From Bryobacterales bacterium (GTDB lineage: Bacteria; Acidobacteriota; Terriglobia; Bryobacterales; Bryobacteraceae): 64,000 nt of DNA. Of the stretch, positions 8,088 through 16,394 are shown one piece after another (positions within the stretch are counted from its first letter, which is position 1; every line of letters starts with the position of its first letter). A program made the translations under genes and the position numbers. The notes under the pieces are model-generated. The model was given only the letters and a program-made list of their open reading frames with translations. It had not been told where the DNA came from and did not search any database. The stretch is taken from NCBI GenBank assembly GCA_020847045.1, contig JADLCT010000058.1:62001-126000 (forward strand), written 5' to 3'.

Positions 8088-9887
8088 TCAACGAAATCCC
8101 ACCCCGGTCAGAATCACGCCCAAATCGCGCTGATCGCCACCCACCGTGAACGTGTGATCCACGGTCAGCGTGACGGTGGCGCTTTCGTGAGCGGGCTTCA
8201 CCGGCGCGGTAACCAGTTCCACCGGACCCGGCTTCACGGCCATGTCCAACAGCGTTTCGCCGTCCAATTGCAGCTTCACGCGTCCCACACGCGACTGCTC
8301 ATACACGCGCAGGCTCGCCCGCAGCGGCAGTGCGGCCGGGGGCGAATTCAGCAGGAACACGGCCCGCCCCGAGGTCCAGCGCCAGGCGTTGTCCTCCAGC
8401 GAATAGACGCCGCTGACGATGTGCCGCCCGGCGTCCGGCGAGTTCATGGGCAAAAACATTTCCACCGGTTTTCGTTCCAGCACCAGTTCGGCCCTCACGA
8501 CGTCGGCCGGTGCGCCGGTGACGCCGAACGGCAGGAATCCCATCGCCACGGCCGAATAGCCCGAGTGCGCCCCCAGCCCGATCAGGCGCAGAGGAAGGCG
8601 GGGCCGGATCTCGCGTTCGGCCAGCGGGGCCAGCACGCCGCCTCCCGTCGTGAACTTCGTGGAGAACGCCAGTTCGCTGGTCAGCACCAGATCGCCCGGC
8701 CGCACGGCCTGTCCGGCGGCCATCGGCATCGCGCCCTCGGTTTCGGCGTAGTAGCGCAGCCCCAGTTCGCCGTTCACCCAAACGCGGCGGTTGTTCATCT
8801 GCGGCTTCATCGCGGCGACGAAGTCACGGTACCCGGCCCAATGATCGTAGTTGGCCACGCACAAGGCGAGCGACAAGGCCAGTTGCGCCGCAAAGCCGGC
8901 CGCCAGCCAGCGCGGCCTGTCCCGCAATTTTTCCGTCACCAGCATGGCCGCGGGCAGAACCACGGGCAGCAGATACCGCATCGAACCGGCGAAGAACACG
9001 GCCAAGGCGAAGACGAAGAAGCCGCCGGTCCACACCCAGAGGAAGGTCCGGTCGCGCGGATGCCGCACGGGCGCGCCTTTGCGCCAGGCCAGCAGAGGCA
9101 GGGCGGGGAAGAGCATCCAGGCGAGATGAATCGTCAGCATGGCCGCGTTGCTCAGCTTGTTCACGAATCTTTGCAGGCCGTACTGCGTGAAATAGCCGCT
9201 CAGCACCTGCGCGGGCAGCGTGCCGCTGGAGAGCCGCTCGAAGACCTGATACGCGCCGATGGCCAGCGCGGGCGTGAACGCCACGCCCCAGGCCGCTAGC
9301 CAACCGCGCCGCCTTTGCCAGAGATAAAACAGGAGGATCGGAATGGCGGCCAGCGCCTGATAGGCGATCATCGCCGCCGCCGCCAAGGCCACTGCCGCGC
9401 CGGCCAGCCACGCCGCGCGGCCGCTGTCCACGGCCTTCACGAACAGAGCGAAGGCGGCCAGCCAGCAGGCCACGAACGGCAGGTCCGACTCCAGCGAATT
9501 TCCATTGATGACGAAGGCCGGTGTTGCCAGAAACAACAGCGCCGCCCACACGGGACGGCTGGTGAAGCGGCGCGCCAGAGAATAGGCCGCGGCCGCGGCC
9601 AGCACGCTCCAAGGCAGATAGGCGGCGTGAAACGGCGCCTCGGAAACGTCGCCGGCCAGCGCCAGCACGGCCCCCAGATACCACGCGTTGCCCGGCGGAT
9701 GCGGGTGCCCCCGCATGTCCACTTCCTTGCCTTGGAACAGATACCGCGCGTGCGAAGGATGCAGCGGGCCGATCAATGCCCGTTCGGCGCCGTAGAGATA
9801 GTAGGGGTCGTCGCCCTGCACCGGCGTCCACAGGAACGGAAGCCGGATCAACGCGAGCAGCGCGGCAATGGCCAGCCATCCGCGCAT
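8088..9887 (-). CDS. GT-C (GT39/ArnT-like) membrane glycosyltransferase
   Basis: 599 residues with about ten hydrophobic segments in the first 350 and a soluble beta-rich C-terminal domain. The first extracytoplasmic loop carries GDDPYYL, the acidic motif of lipid-phosphate-sugar-dependent glycosyltransferases of the ArnT/PMT type, and a HPHPPGN motif shortly after. Such enzymes move sugars from undecaprenyl-phosphate donors to lipid or protein acceptors on the outer face of the inner membrane. The start lies 5 nt after the gcvPB stop codon, so it is probably co-transcribed with the glycine cleavage genes. There is no obvious metabolic link between them. Acceptor unknown. Confidence 0.8.
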   Translation of the reverse strand: MRGWLAIAALLALIRLPFLWTPVQGDDPYYLYGAERALIGPLHPSHARYLFQGKEVDMRGHPHPPGNAWYLGAVLALAGDVSEAPFHAAYLPWSVLAAAAAYSLARRFTSRPVWAALLFLATPAFVINGNSLESDLPFVACWLAAFALFVKAVDSGRAAWLAGAAVALAAAAMIAYQALAAIPILLFYLWQRRRGWLAAWGVAFTPALAIGAYQVFERLSSGTLPAQVLSGYFTQYGLQRFVNKLSNAAMLTIHLAWMLFPALPLLAWRKGAPVRHPRDRTFLWVWTGGFFVFALAVFFAGSMRYLLPVVLPAAMLVTEKLRDRPRWLAAGFAAQLALSLALCVANYDHWAGYRDFVAAMKPQMNNRRVWVNGELGLRYYAETEGAMPMAAGQAVRPGDLVLTSELAFSTKFTTGGGVLAPLAEREIRPRLPLRLIGLGAHSGYSAVAMGFLPFGVTGAPADVVRAELVLERKPVEMFLPMNSPDAGRHIVSGVYSLEDNAWRWTSGRAVFLLNSPPAALPLRASLRVYEQSRVGRVKLQLDGETLLDMAVKPGPVELVTAPVKPAHESATVTLTVDHTFTVGGDQRDLGVILTGVGFR

Positions 9888-9892
9888 GGGCG

Positions 9893-11365
9893 CTACGGCC
9901 TCCAGCGCAAAATGGGCTTACGCGCGGCCAGAACCTCGTCCACGCGCGGCGTGCGCGTGCGGTGCGGCGCCGACTTCACCAGCTGCGGGTCCTCTTCCAC
10001 CTCGCGGGCGATGCTTTTCATCGCGTCGATGAACAGGTCCAGCTCCTGCTTGCTTTCCGTTTCGGTCGGCTCGATCATCAGCGCTCCGTGCACGATCAGC
10101 GGGAAGCTCACCGTGTAGGGGTGGAAGCCGTAGTCGATGAGACGCTTGGCGATGTCGCCCGTGCGCACGCCCTGGGGCGACTGCTTGTCGTCGCTGAAGA
10201 CGCATTCGTGCATCGAAGGCGCCTCGGTGTGCAGCTCGTAGTGTCCGGCCAGGTGCTTGCGGATATAGTTCGCGTTCAGAATGGCGTCCGCGGTGGCGCG
10301 CCGCAGCCCCGCGCCGCCATGGGCCATGATGTAGGCCAGGGCGCGCACCAGCACGCCGAAGTTGCCGTGGAACGCCCGCACCTTGCCGATCGACTGGGGC
10401 AGGTTCTCCACCACCTCGAAGCCTTCTTTGCCCCGGATCACGCGCGGCGTGGGCAGAAATGGCTCCAGGTGTTTCTTCACTGCCACCGGACCCGCGCCCG
10501 GACCGCCTCCTCCATGCGGCGTCGAAAATGTTTTATGCAGGTTCAGGTGCATCACGTCCACGCCGAAATCGCCCGGACGTGACAGCCCCACCAGCGCGTT
10601 CATGTTCGCGCCATCCATGTAGAGCAGCGCGCCCTTGGCATGCAGCAGGCGCGCCACCTCGTGAATCTGTTCTTCGAATACGCCCAGCGTGTTGGGGTTG
10701 GTCACCATCATCGCGGCGGTGTCTTCGTCGACGGCCGCGGCCAGCGCGGCCACGTCCACCATGCCCTTCGCGTTGGATGGAATGTTGGCCACCGAGTAGC
10801 CGCACATGGCCGCCGTCGCCGGGTTGGTGCCGTGCGCCGAGTCCGGCACCAGGATCTTCTTGCGCGGGTTGCCGCGCGACTCCAGCAGCGCCCGCACGAG
10901 CATGATGCCGGTCCACTCGCCATGCGCGCCCGCCGCCGGTTGCAGCGTCACCGCGTCCATGCCGGTGATCTCGGCCAGGTTGGCCTCCAGGCGGTGGATC
11001 ACTTCGAGGCAGCCCTGCACGTGTTCCACAGGCGCGTACGGATGAGCCCAGGCGAGACCCTCTGTGCGGGCCACGGCCTCGTTCACGCGCGGGTTGTACT
11101 TCATCGTGCACGAGCCCAGCGGATACATGCCCAGATCAATCGCGAAGTTGTACGTCGACAGCCGCGTGAAGTGGCGGATGGCTTCCACCTCGCTCACCTC
11201 GGGGAAGCCTTCGATCTCCTCCCGCGCCTGGCCGTCCAGGACTGCGGCCGGGTCCACGGCCGGCACATCCAGCCCGGGCAACTGGTAGGCCTTCTTGCCC
11301 GGCGAACTCTCCTCGAACAGCAGTCCCTCATTCTGCACCAGGTGCAGCCGTGTCTTGCGGATCAT
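9893..11365 (-). CDS. gcvPB: Glycine dehydrogenase (decarboxylating) subunit 2
   Basis: 490-residue PLP-binding half of the split P-protein of the glycine cleavage system. It contains the Schiff-base lysine in [18 protein letters not shown] (about K278) and the PLP-phosphate binding DSAHGTNPA motif. With GcvPA it decarboxylates glycine and passes aminomethyl to the lipoyl group of GcvH. The ATG at 11365 overlaps the gcvPA stop codon as ATGA; the frame is open for another 222 codons upstream, but that stretch lies inside gcvPA and is not conserved-looking. The two-subunit form is usual in acidobacteria, thermophiles and Firmicutes. Confidence 0.96.
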   Translation of the reverse strand: MIRKTRLHLVQNEGLLFEESSPGKKAYQLPGLDVPAVDPAAVLDGQAREEIEGFPEVSEVEAIRHFTRLSTYNFAIDLGMYPLGSCTMKYNPRVNEAVARTEGLAWAHPYAPVEHVQGCLEVIHRLEANLAEITGMDAVTLQPAAGAHGEWTGIMLVRALLESRGNPRKKILVPDSAHGTNPATAAMCGYSVANIPSNAKGMVDVAALAAAVDEDTAAMMVTNPNTLGVFEEQIHEVARLLHAKGALLYMDGANMNALVGLSRPGDFGVDVMHLNLHKTFSTPHGGGGPGAGPVAVKKHLEPFLPTPRVIRGKEGFEVVENLPQSIGKVRAFHGNFGVLVRALAYIMAHGGAGLRRATADAILNANYIRKHLAGHYELHTEAPSMHECVFSDDKQSPQGVRTGDIAKRLIDYGFHPYTVSFPLIVHGALMIEPTETESKQELDLFIDAMKSIAREVEEDPQLVKSAPHRTRTPRVDEVLAARKPILRWRP

Positions 11366-12678
11366 GCGCCCATCACCTCCGCGACGATGTCCATCTGTTC
11401 GCGCTTGTTCATCTCGGTGGCGCACAGGAGCATGTTGCCGCTCAACTCCGGATAAAACCGTCCCAGATCCAGTCCGCCCAGAATGCCGCGCGCGGCCAGC
11501 TTCGCGTTGGCCTCGGCCACCGTGCCTTTGGCGGGCGTGGCGGCGACTTCGTTGAAATAGGCGCCGGTGAAACGCCGCCGCAGTTTGCCGCCCAGGTAGC
11601 GCGCCTTGGAAAGATTCTGCAGAGCCAGTTCCCGAAGCCCTTCCTTGCCGTACACGGTCATGAATACCGTGGCCATCAGGGCAACCAGCGCCTGGTTCGT
11701 ACAGATGTTCGAGGTCGCCCTCTCGCGGCGGATGTGCTGTTCGCGCGTCGAAAGCGTCAGGCAGAACGCCCGGTTTCCATTGGCGTCCACCGTCTGCCCC
11801 ACCAGCCGGCCCGGCATCTGCCGCAGGTACTTCTCCTTGCACGCCATGACGCCCGCGAAGGGTCCACCGAAGCTGGGCGAGATGGCGAAGCTCTGCAACT
11901 CTCCGCAGACGATGTCGGCTTCCGACGGCGGCCTCAGCAGCCCCAGCGAAACGGCCTCGGCGAAGCAGACCACCAGCAGCGCACCGTGCTTGTGGGCCAG
12001 TTCGGCGAGCGCTCTCACCTGCTCCACGCAACCGAAAAAATTCGGCGACTGGACAATCACCGCCGCGGTCTTCGCGCTCAGCTTGGCTTCCAATCCGGCC
12101 AGGTCCACCAGGCCCGACGCCGGGCCGTAGCCGAACTCATCCACCGTCATCTCCTGGTTGCGCGCATTGGTGGCCAGCACCTGCCGGTACTCCGGATGCA
12201 CGCTCCGCGCCACCAACACATGGTCACGCCCGGTGATCCGCATGGCCATCAGCGCCGCTTCGGGAACGGCCGTCGAGCCGTCATACATCGACGCGTTGGC
12301 CACGTCCATGCCCGTAAGCTGGCACACCATGGTCTGGAACTCGAAGATGGTGGTCAGCGTTCCCTGCGCGATCTCGGCCTGATAGGGCGTGTAGGAGGTC
12401 AGGAATTCGCCCCGTGAAACCACCGTATCGACCAGCACGGGACGGTAGTGGGCATAGACGCCCGCGCCGAGAAAGCTCGCCTTGAAATGCGTGTTCGCCT
12501 CGCCGCGCGCGCGGAACCAGTCGACGATCTCATACTCGGACCATCCAGGTTCTATCGCCAGTTCGCGGCCGAGCAAGGCCTCCCCGGGCAGGTGCGCATA
12601 CAAGCTGGCCGTGCTGGACAAGCCGAGGGAGGCCAGCATCTCCTGCCTCTCCGATTCTGATTTAGGTAGGTATCGCAA
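11362..12678 (-). CDS. gcvPA: Glycine dehydrogenase (decarboxylating) subunit 1
   Basis: 438-residue N-terminal half of the split glycine decarboxylase; it forms the alpha2beta2 P-protein with GcvPB. The N-terminus [15 protein letters not shown], the [10 protein letters not shown] and [17 protein letters not shown] blocks and the [11 protein letters not shown] motif are typical. The start is TTG at 12678, chosen because the family begins exactly there; GAGAG lies a few bases upstream. Just over 100 nt separate it from gcvH and show no gene. It overlaps gcvPB by 4 nt (ATGA), implying translational coupling and equal dosage of the two subunits. Confidence 0.95.
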   Translation of the reverse strand: MRYLPKSESERQEMLASLGLSSTASLYAHLPGEALLGRELAIEPGWSEYEIVDWFRARGEANTHFKASFLGAGVYAHYRPVLVDTVVSRGEFLTSYTPYQAEIAQGTLTTIFEFQTMVCQLTGMDVANASMYDGSTAVPEAALMAMRITGRDHVLVARSVHPEYRQVLATNARNQEMTVDEFGYGPASGLVDLAGLEAKLSAKTAAVIVQSPNFFGCVEQVRALAELAHKHGALLVVCFAEAVSLGLLRPPSEADIVCGELQSFAISPSFGGPFAGVMACKEKYLRQMPGRLVGQTVDANGNRAFCLTLSTREQHIRRERATSNICTNQALVALMATVFMTVYGKEGLRELALQNLSKARYLGGKLRRRFTGAYFNEVAATPAKGTVAEANAKLAARGILGGLDLGRFYPELSGNMLLCATEMNKREQMDIVAEVMGA

Positions 12679-12779
12679 AGCTCTCGTTCAGACCTTCCGC
12701 GGGTTTGGTCCCGCTCCTGTTCGCCCTGGCGTTATGCGCGCCCTGCTCCCCTCCGCCGCTCCGGCGCGGACAGCCGGGC

Positions 12780-13160
12780 CTAGCCGCCGATGTACGCCTG
12801 ATATTCGGCCGCGCTCATCAGCTTGCTCAGCTCGTCCGGCGCCCCCAGCTTCACCTTCACCAGCCAGCCGCCTCCGTGCGGCTCCTGGTTCAACTTCTCG
12901 GGATTCGACGTCAGGGCCTCGTTCACCGCTGTCACCTCGCCCGTTACCGGCGCGAAGATATCGCTCACCGCTTTCACCGACTCGACCGAGCCGAGCGAGG
13001 CGCCCTGCGCGATTTTCGTGCCCGCCGATGGCAGATCGACATACACAATGTCGCCCAGCTCGCTCTGCGCGTGGTCGGTGATGCCGATGGTTCCGGTATC
13101 GCCTTCCACCAGCACCCACTCGTGCTCTTTCGTGTACCGCAAATTTTCTGGATATGCCAT
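12780..13160 (-). CDS. gcvH: Glycine cleavage system H protein
   Basis: 126-residue lipoyl carrier protein that shuttles the aminomethyl group between the P, T and L proteins. The lipoylated lysine sits in SVESVKAVSDI (K63), and the opening RYTKEHEWV is diagnostic. Length is standard. It starts 3 nt after the gcvT stop codon, so the two are translated from one message. No gene for the L protein (dihydrolipoyl dehydrogenase) is present in the window. Confidence 0.97.
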   Translation of the reverse strand: MAYPENLRYTKEHEWVLVEGDTGTIGITDHAQSELGDIVYVDLPSAGTKIAQGASLGSVESVKAVSDIFAPVTGEVTAVNEALTSNPEKLNQEPHGGGWLVKVKLGAPDELSKLMSAAEYQAYIGG

Positions 13161-13163
13161 GAC

Positions 13164-14273
13164 TTATTTTGCTCGCTTATAAAATGGCGGATTCACCGTA
13201 ACGGCGTCCACCGGCTGGCCCCGAATGATCACCTGCACCGTGCGGCCAGGCGCGGCCGCCTCCGCCGGCAAATAACACAACGCGATGTTCTTGTTCAATG
13301 TCGGCGAGGGGCTGCCACTGGTTACCCAGCCCGCCGGGGCGCCGTCCACATGAATCTCGTAGCCGTCGCGCGCAATCCCCCGGCCGGTCATCTCGATGCC
13401 GCACAACTTCCGCGATGGCCCCGTTTCTGCGCATTTCACCACGGCCGCTCGCCCGTTGAACTCCTTGTTCAAGTCGATGTTCCGCAGCAGACCGGCCTCC
13501 ACCGGGTTGATGTCCGGCCCGATTTCGTGGCCGTAGAGCGCCATGCCCGCTTCCAGCCGCAATGTGTTCCGTGCGCCGAGCCCGCAGGGCTTGATGCCGT
13601 GCGCCGCGCCTGCTTCCAGAACCTTGGCCCAAAGCGCGCAGGCGTGCTCGGGCGCGACGAAGAGTTCGAAACAGTCCTCACCGGTGTAGCCGGTGCGGGC
13701 GATGCGCGCCGCCACGCCCATCACCTCGCCATCGGCGAACCGGTAGTAGCGGATCCCTTTCAAATCTACCCGCGTCAGTTGCTGCACCACGGCCGCCGCC
13801 AGCGGCCCCTGCACGGCCAACTGCGCATAGCGGGGACTGGTGAATTCCACGCGGCAATCGAATCCCAGCTTCTGTTGGAGGGCCGCGATATGCTCAAAAT
13901 CCTTGTCTTGATTCGAAGCATTCACGCATAAGAAATAATGCTCCGGCGACACCTTGTATATGAGGATGTCGTCGACGAAGCCGCCGTGCTCGTACAGCAG
14001 GCCGGCATACTGCGCCTGCCCCTCGGCCATCTTGCTGACCGCGCTGGTGGCCGCGTAGTTCACCAGATCGAAGGCCTGCCGGCCGGTTACCTCCACCTCG
14101 CCCATGTGGCTGACGTCGAACAATCCCACGCCCCGCCGCACGGCATGGTGCTCCTCTATAATGCCCGCATATTGCACCGGCATGTCCCAGCCGCCGAAAT
14201 CGACCATGCGTGCGCTCAAGGCGCGGTGAACGGCGTTGAGAGGAGTCTTTCGCAACTCCTGCGTTGGGCTCAT
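13164..14273 (-). CDS. gcvT: Glycine cleavage system T protein (aminomethyltransferase)
   Basis: 369-residue tetrahydrofolate-dependent aminomethyltransferase that releases ammonia and makes methylene-THF from the GcvH-bound intermediate. Recognisable blocks: MVDFGGWDMPVQYAGI, LFDVSHMGEVEV, ARTGYTGEDCFEL and LGARNTLRLEAGM. The ATG at 14273 is the family's normal start; the open frame continues upstream for 230 codons without conserved sequence. No ribosome-binding site precedes the ATG. TACAGT ends 9 nt before it, and a perfect 14-bp palindrome lies just above that. First gene of the gcvT-H-PA-PB run. I looked for a glycine riboswitch upstream and found none. Confidence 0.96.
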   Translation of the reverse strand: MSPTQELRKTPLNAVHRALSARMVDFGGWDMPVQYAGIIEEHHAVRRGVGLFDVSHMGEVEVTGRQAFDLVNYAATSAVSKMAEGQAQYAGLLYEHGGFVDDILIYKVSPEHYFLCVNASNQDKDFEHIAALQQKLGFDCRVEFTSPRYAQLAVQGPLAAAVVQQLTRVDLKGIRYYRFADGEVMGVAARIARTGYTGEDCFELFVAPEHACALWAKVLEAGAAHGIKPCGLGARNTLRLEAGMALYGHEIGPDINPVEAGLLRNIDLNKEFNGRAAVVKCAETGPSRKLCGIEMTGRGIARDGYEIHVDGAPAGWVTSGSPSPTLNKNIALCYLPAEAAAPGRTVQVIIRGQPVDAVTVNPPFYKRAK

Positions 14274-14282
14274 GAAACAGAC

Positions 14283-14288
14283 ACTGTA
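14283..14288 (-). promoter_or_regulatory. Putative -10 of a near-leaderless gcvT promoter
   Basis: Minus-strand TACAGT ends 9 nt before the gcvT ATG, giving a predicted leader of only two or three nucleotides. No Shine-Dalgarno sequence is present. Confidence 0.4.
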
Positions 14289-14303
14289 GCACAGCGTCCA
14301 AGG

Positions 14304-14317
14304 GACGCCGCGGCGTC
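14304..14317. promoter_or_regulatory. Perfect palindrome upstream of gcvT, possible operator
   Basis: GACGCCGCGGCGTC is a perfect 14-bp palindrome centred about 37 nt before the gcvT start, where the -35 region would lie if the nearby TACAGT is the -10. A second imperfect hairpin (CTGT/ACAG) lies between it and the ATG. A dimeric regulator site is plausible; the regulator is unknown. Beyond it the gap up to 14680 shows no gene or terminator. Confidence 0.35.
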
Positions 14318-14680
14318 TGTTCCCAGTACTGCCGGGGGCACGGTTCCGGTGTGTGGCCGGGCGTAGGCGCTCGGGTGGGCAGCGGCAGGGAGGCCGGTCC
14401 GGTCGGGGTTTGGCCACCCAGTTGCTCGGATAAGAATAACTGGTTGGAAAGCCGGTAAATGAAGGTAGGAATGGGTTAGGTTGTGAAAATAATACTGGAC
14501 GCGGGTAGGAAATTTTTACAAGCTGACTCCAGTCCGTATCTCCCTGCAACGGCTTTCCGGGTGGTCCCATGTTCCCTCCAGGTCTGGGCCACCGAACAAA
14601 ATCGGATTCGCCAAGAGAGTCACCAGGTGTTCTCAAAGCGAACGTGGGTCGCACTCCTCCAAGACCCCTCCGACGGTACT

Positions 14681-14709
14681 CGCGCCGCAGCCTCCCTCTC
14701 TGCGGCGCG
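14681..14709. repeat. Strong 10-bp stem-loop between gcvT and the OmpA-like gene
   Basis: CGCGCCGCAG and CTGCGGCGCG pair perfectly around a 9-nt pyrimidine loop. Five T follow only after another 9 nt, so it is a poor intrinsic terminator. It lies in a divergent region where no upstream plus-strand gene exists, so it could insulate the two promoters or belong to a leader RNA. Confidence 0.35.
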
Positions 14710-14867
14710 GGTTCCGGCTTTTTCCGTTGTTTGATCCTGAGCTGTTGGGACCGGTTCTGGAAATTGGGCGAATTTCCAGCGAAATTGGTTCCCGTGACAG
14801 CGATCACACGATCCGCTCCCAAGTAGGGCGGACCAGATTCTGAACTTGTGCACGTAGGAGACTTAAG

Positions 14868-15662
14868 ATGTATCCAGACATGATCCGCAGTACCGTGAAA
14901 CTCCCTCTGATCGGCCTTGGCTGCCTTCTCTTGGCCGCCACCGGTTGCGCCACCAAGAAGCATGTGAAGTCGGTGGTCCAGCCAGTTGAGCAGCGGGTGG
15001 GCTCTTTAGAGCAGAAGAACACAGAAAACGAAAAGGCCATCGAGGAATTGGAAGCGAAAGCCTCCAAGATCGACGAACTGGCCAAGACGGCCGATCAGCG
15101 CGCCCAGGACGCCATCAAGGCGGCCAAGGACGCCGATGAGCAGGCCAAGGTTGGCCAGCGCAAGGCCGAAGACGCCATGCTGGCGGCCAACGCCGGCAAG
15201 AAGCTGGCCGAACAAGGCATCTCGCGGCTGGACACCGTCGAGAAGCGGATTTTAGGCCTCGATAGCTACTCTGTCGTCGCCGACGAGACGGTGTACTTCA
15301 ACCTGGGCAGGGATGTCCTTTCGAAGGAAGCTTCGGAATTGCTGGACGGCCTGGCCGAGCGCATGGGACAGCACCACCGCTATCTGATCGAGGTCCAGGG
15401 CTTCACGGACAACTCCGGCTCGCAGGCCGCCAATTTGGCGCTGAGCCGCCGCCGCGCCGACGCCGTCGTCCGTTACCTCACGCTGCAGCACAAGGTGCCG
15501 CTGCACCGCATCACGGTCATCGGTCTGGGCCAGGAGACGCCGCTCGCCGACAACAAGTCCAGCAAGGGACGGAAACAGAACCGCCGCGTCGAGGTCCGGG
15601 TGTTCTCCTCCGACAGCGAGGCTCGCCAGTCGGCCTCCTCCGCCACGCCCGGCGCACGCTAA
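14868..15662 (+). CDS. OmpA-family lipoprotein with coiled coil
   Basis: 264 residues. A lipoprotein signal (LLLAATGC, lipidated Cys27) is followed by an Ala/Lys/Glu-rich coiled coil (about residues 35-125, heptad-like, similar to Lpp/Pal-type spacers) and an OmpA C-terminal domain (about 135-250) with GFTDNSGSQAANLALSRRRADAVVRYL, the peptidoglycan-binding signature. It probably tethers the outer membrane to the cell wall. GGAG lies 9 nt before the ATG. An intrinsic terminator follows, so the gene is a single unit. It resembles Pal but is not next to tol genes, so I leave the symbol empty. Confidence 0.88.
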   Translation: MYPDMIRSTVKLPLIGLGCLLLAATGCATKKHVKSVVQPVEQRVGSLEQKNTENEKAIEELEAKASKIDELAKTADQRAQDAIKAAKDADEQAKVGQRKAEDAMLAANAGKKLAEQGISRLDTVEKRILGLDSYSVVADETVYFNLGRDVLSKEASELLDGLAERMGQHHRYLIEVQGFTDNSGSQAANLALSRRRADAVVRYLTLQHKVPLHRITVIGLGQETPLADNKSSKGRKQNRRVEVRVFSSDSEARQSASSATPGAR

Positions 15663-15746
15663 GACAGACGGTTGGTTCCAACTTGCTTTGCCGGTTGTCT
15701 GGGACCGGTAAAGCCGCCCAGTGAGGTTCGGAGGCCGAACTGGGCC

Positions 15747-15784
15747 ATGCCGGGCGTGTGGGAGAGTCCACGCCCGGCATTTTT
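15747..15784 (+). terminator. Rho-independent terminator after the OmpA-like gene
   Basis: ATGCCGGGCGTG and its exact complement form a 12-bp stem with a 10-nt loop, followed by a run of T ending at 15784. It lies about 85 nt after the stop codon, on the plus strand, just before the convergent lipoprotein gene. Confidence 0.9.
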
Positions 15785-15803
15785 GCGTCCACGCGGCGCG
15801 GGA

Positions 15804-16394
15804 TTATCGCAGGGTTCGCTGCAAGTCTCGCGCCAGAATGTCGGCCCGCTGCGCCAGATTCCGCGCCGTCATCAGATCGGTGTCCCGCGCATCCCTGGCC
15901 TGCTGCGCGAACGCACGGATGCGCACTACCAGGTCGGCCTGCTGCGTGTCCAGTGAGCGCATCGCCGCGCTCGCCAGAATCGCGTCCGCGCTGCGCAGAT
16001 AAGCATCCAACTCGCCCTGATAACGCCGCTGTTCGTCGGGCGTAAGCAGTTGGACCAGTTTCGGCGGTTCCGGCGCCGGCTGCTGCGGAGGCGGCTCGGG
16101 CGCCGTCTGCGCCGACGGGGTGGCGGTGGGCCTTCTGGGACGCCGGGGATGCTGCGGCGGCGGTTCGGGCGTGTCGATTCCTTCCGGCGGCGCGGGCACG
16201 GTGGACAAAGGAGGCGCCTGCGCTTCCACCTTCGGCGGCGGCGGCAAAGGTTCCGGCTTCGGCGCGCGCGTAGGCTTGGGCGGCGGCAGAGGGGCCGGGG
16301 CCGGCGTGGGTTTCTTCTTCGGAAAGAGGCATCCGGTGTGCATGGCCAGGCTCCCGCCCAACAACAGCCACAGGAGTGCTCCGCGGGGCGTCAT
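15804..16394 (-). CDS. Proline-rich lipoprotein
   Basis: 196 residues. Signal peptide with lipobox MHTGC, then about 90 residues dominated by Pro, Lys and Ala (PAPAPLPPPKP, PEPPPQQPAPEPP), then a helical C-terminal domain of about 80 residues rich in Arg, Gln and Ala. The Pro-rich part would be an extended spacer, as in TonB-like or wall-spanning proteins, placing the helical domain away from the membrane. Its ATG overlaps the stop of the histidine kinase gene (ATGA), so it belongs to that operon and may act with the sensor. No known family recognised. Confidence 0.8.
   Translation of the reverse strand: MTPRGALLWLLLGGSLAMHTGCLFPKKKPTPAPAPLPPPKPTRAPKPEPLPPPPKVEAQAPPLSTVPAPPEGIDTPEPPPQHPRRPRRPTATPSAQTAPEPPPQQPAPEPPKLVQLLTPDEQRRYQGELDAYLRSADAILASAAMRSLDTQQADLVVRIRAFAQQARDARDTDLMTARNLAQRADILARDLQRTLR

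Noticed and set aside
7980..9299. 439-codon plus-strand frame
   Set aside because: Antisense to the glycosyltransferase gene; His/Gln/Arg-rich with no domain or hydrophobic pattern.
11366..12031. Upstream extension of gcvPB in the same frame
   Set aside because: It overlaps gcvPA fully, and GcvPB proteins begin at the ATG used here, with the ATGA junction.
14274..14963. Upstream extension of gcvT and a possible glycine riboswitch
   Set aside because: The extension has no GcvT-like sequence and crosses the start of the divergent gene. The conserved aptamer core elements were looked for on the minus strand and not found.
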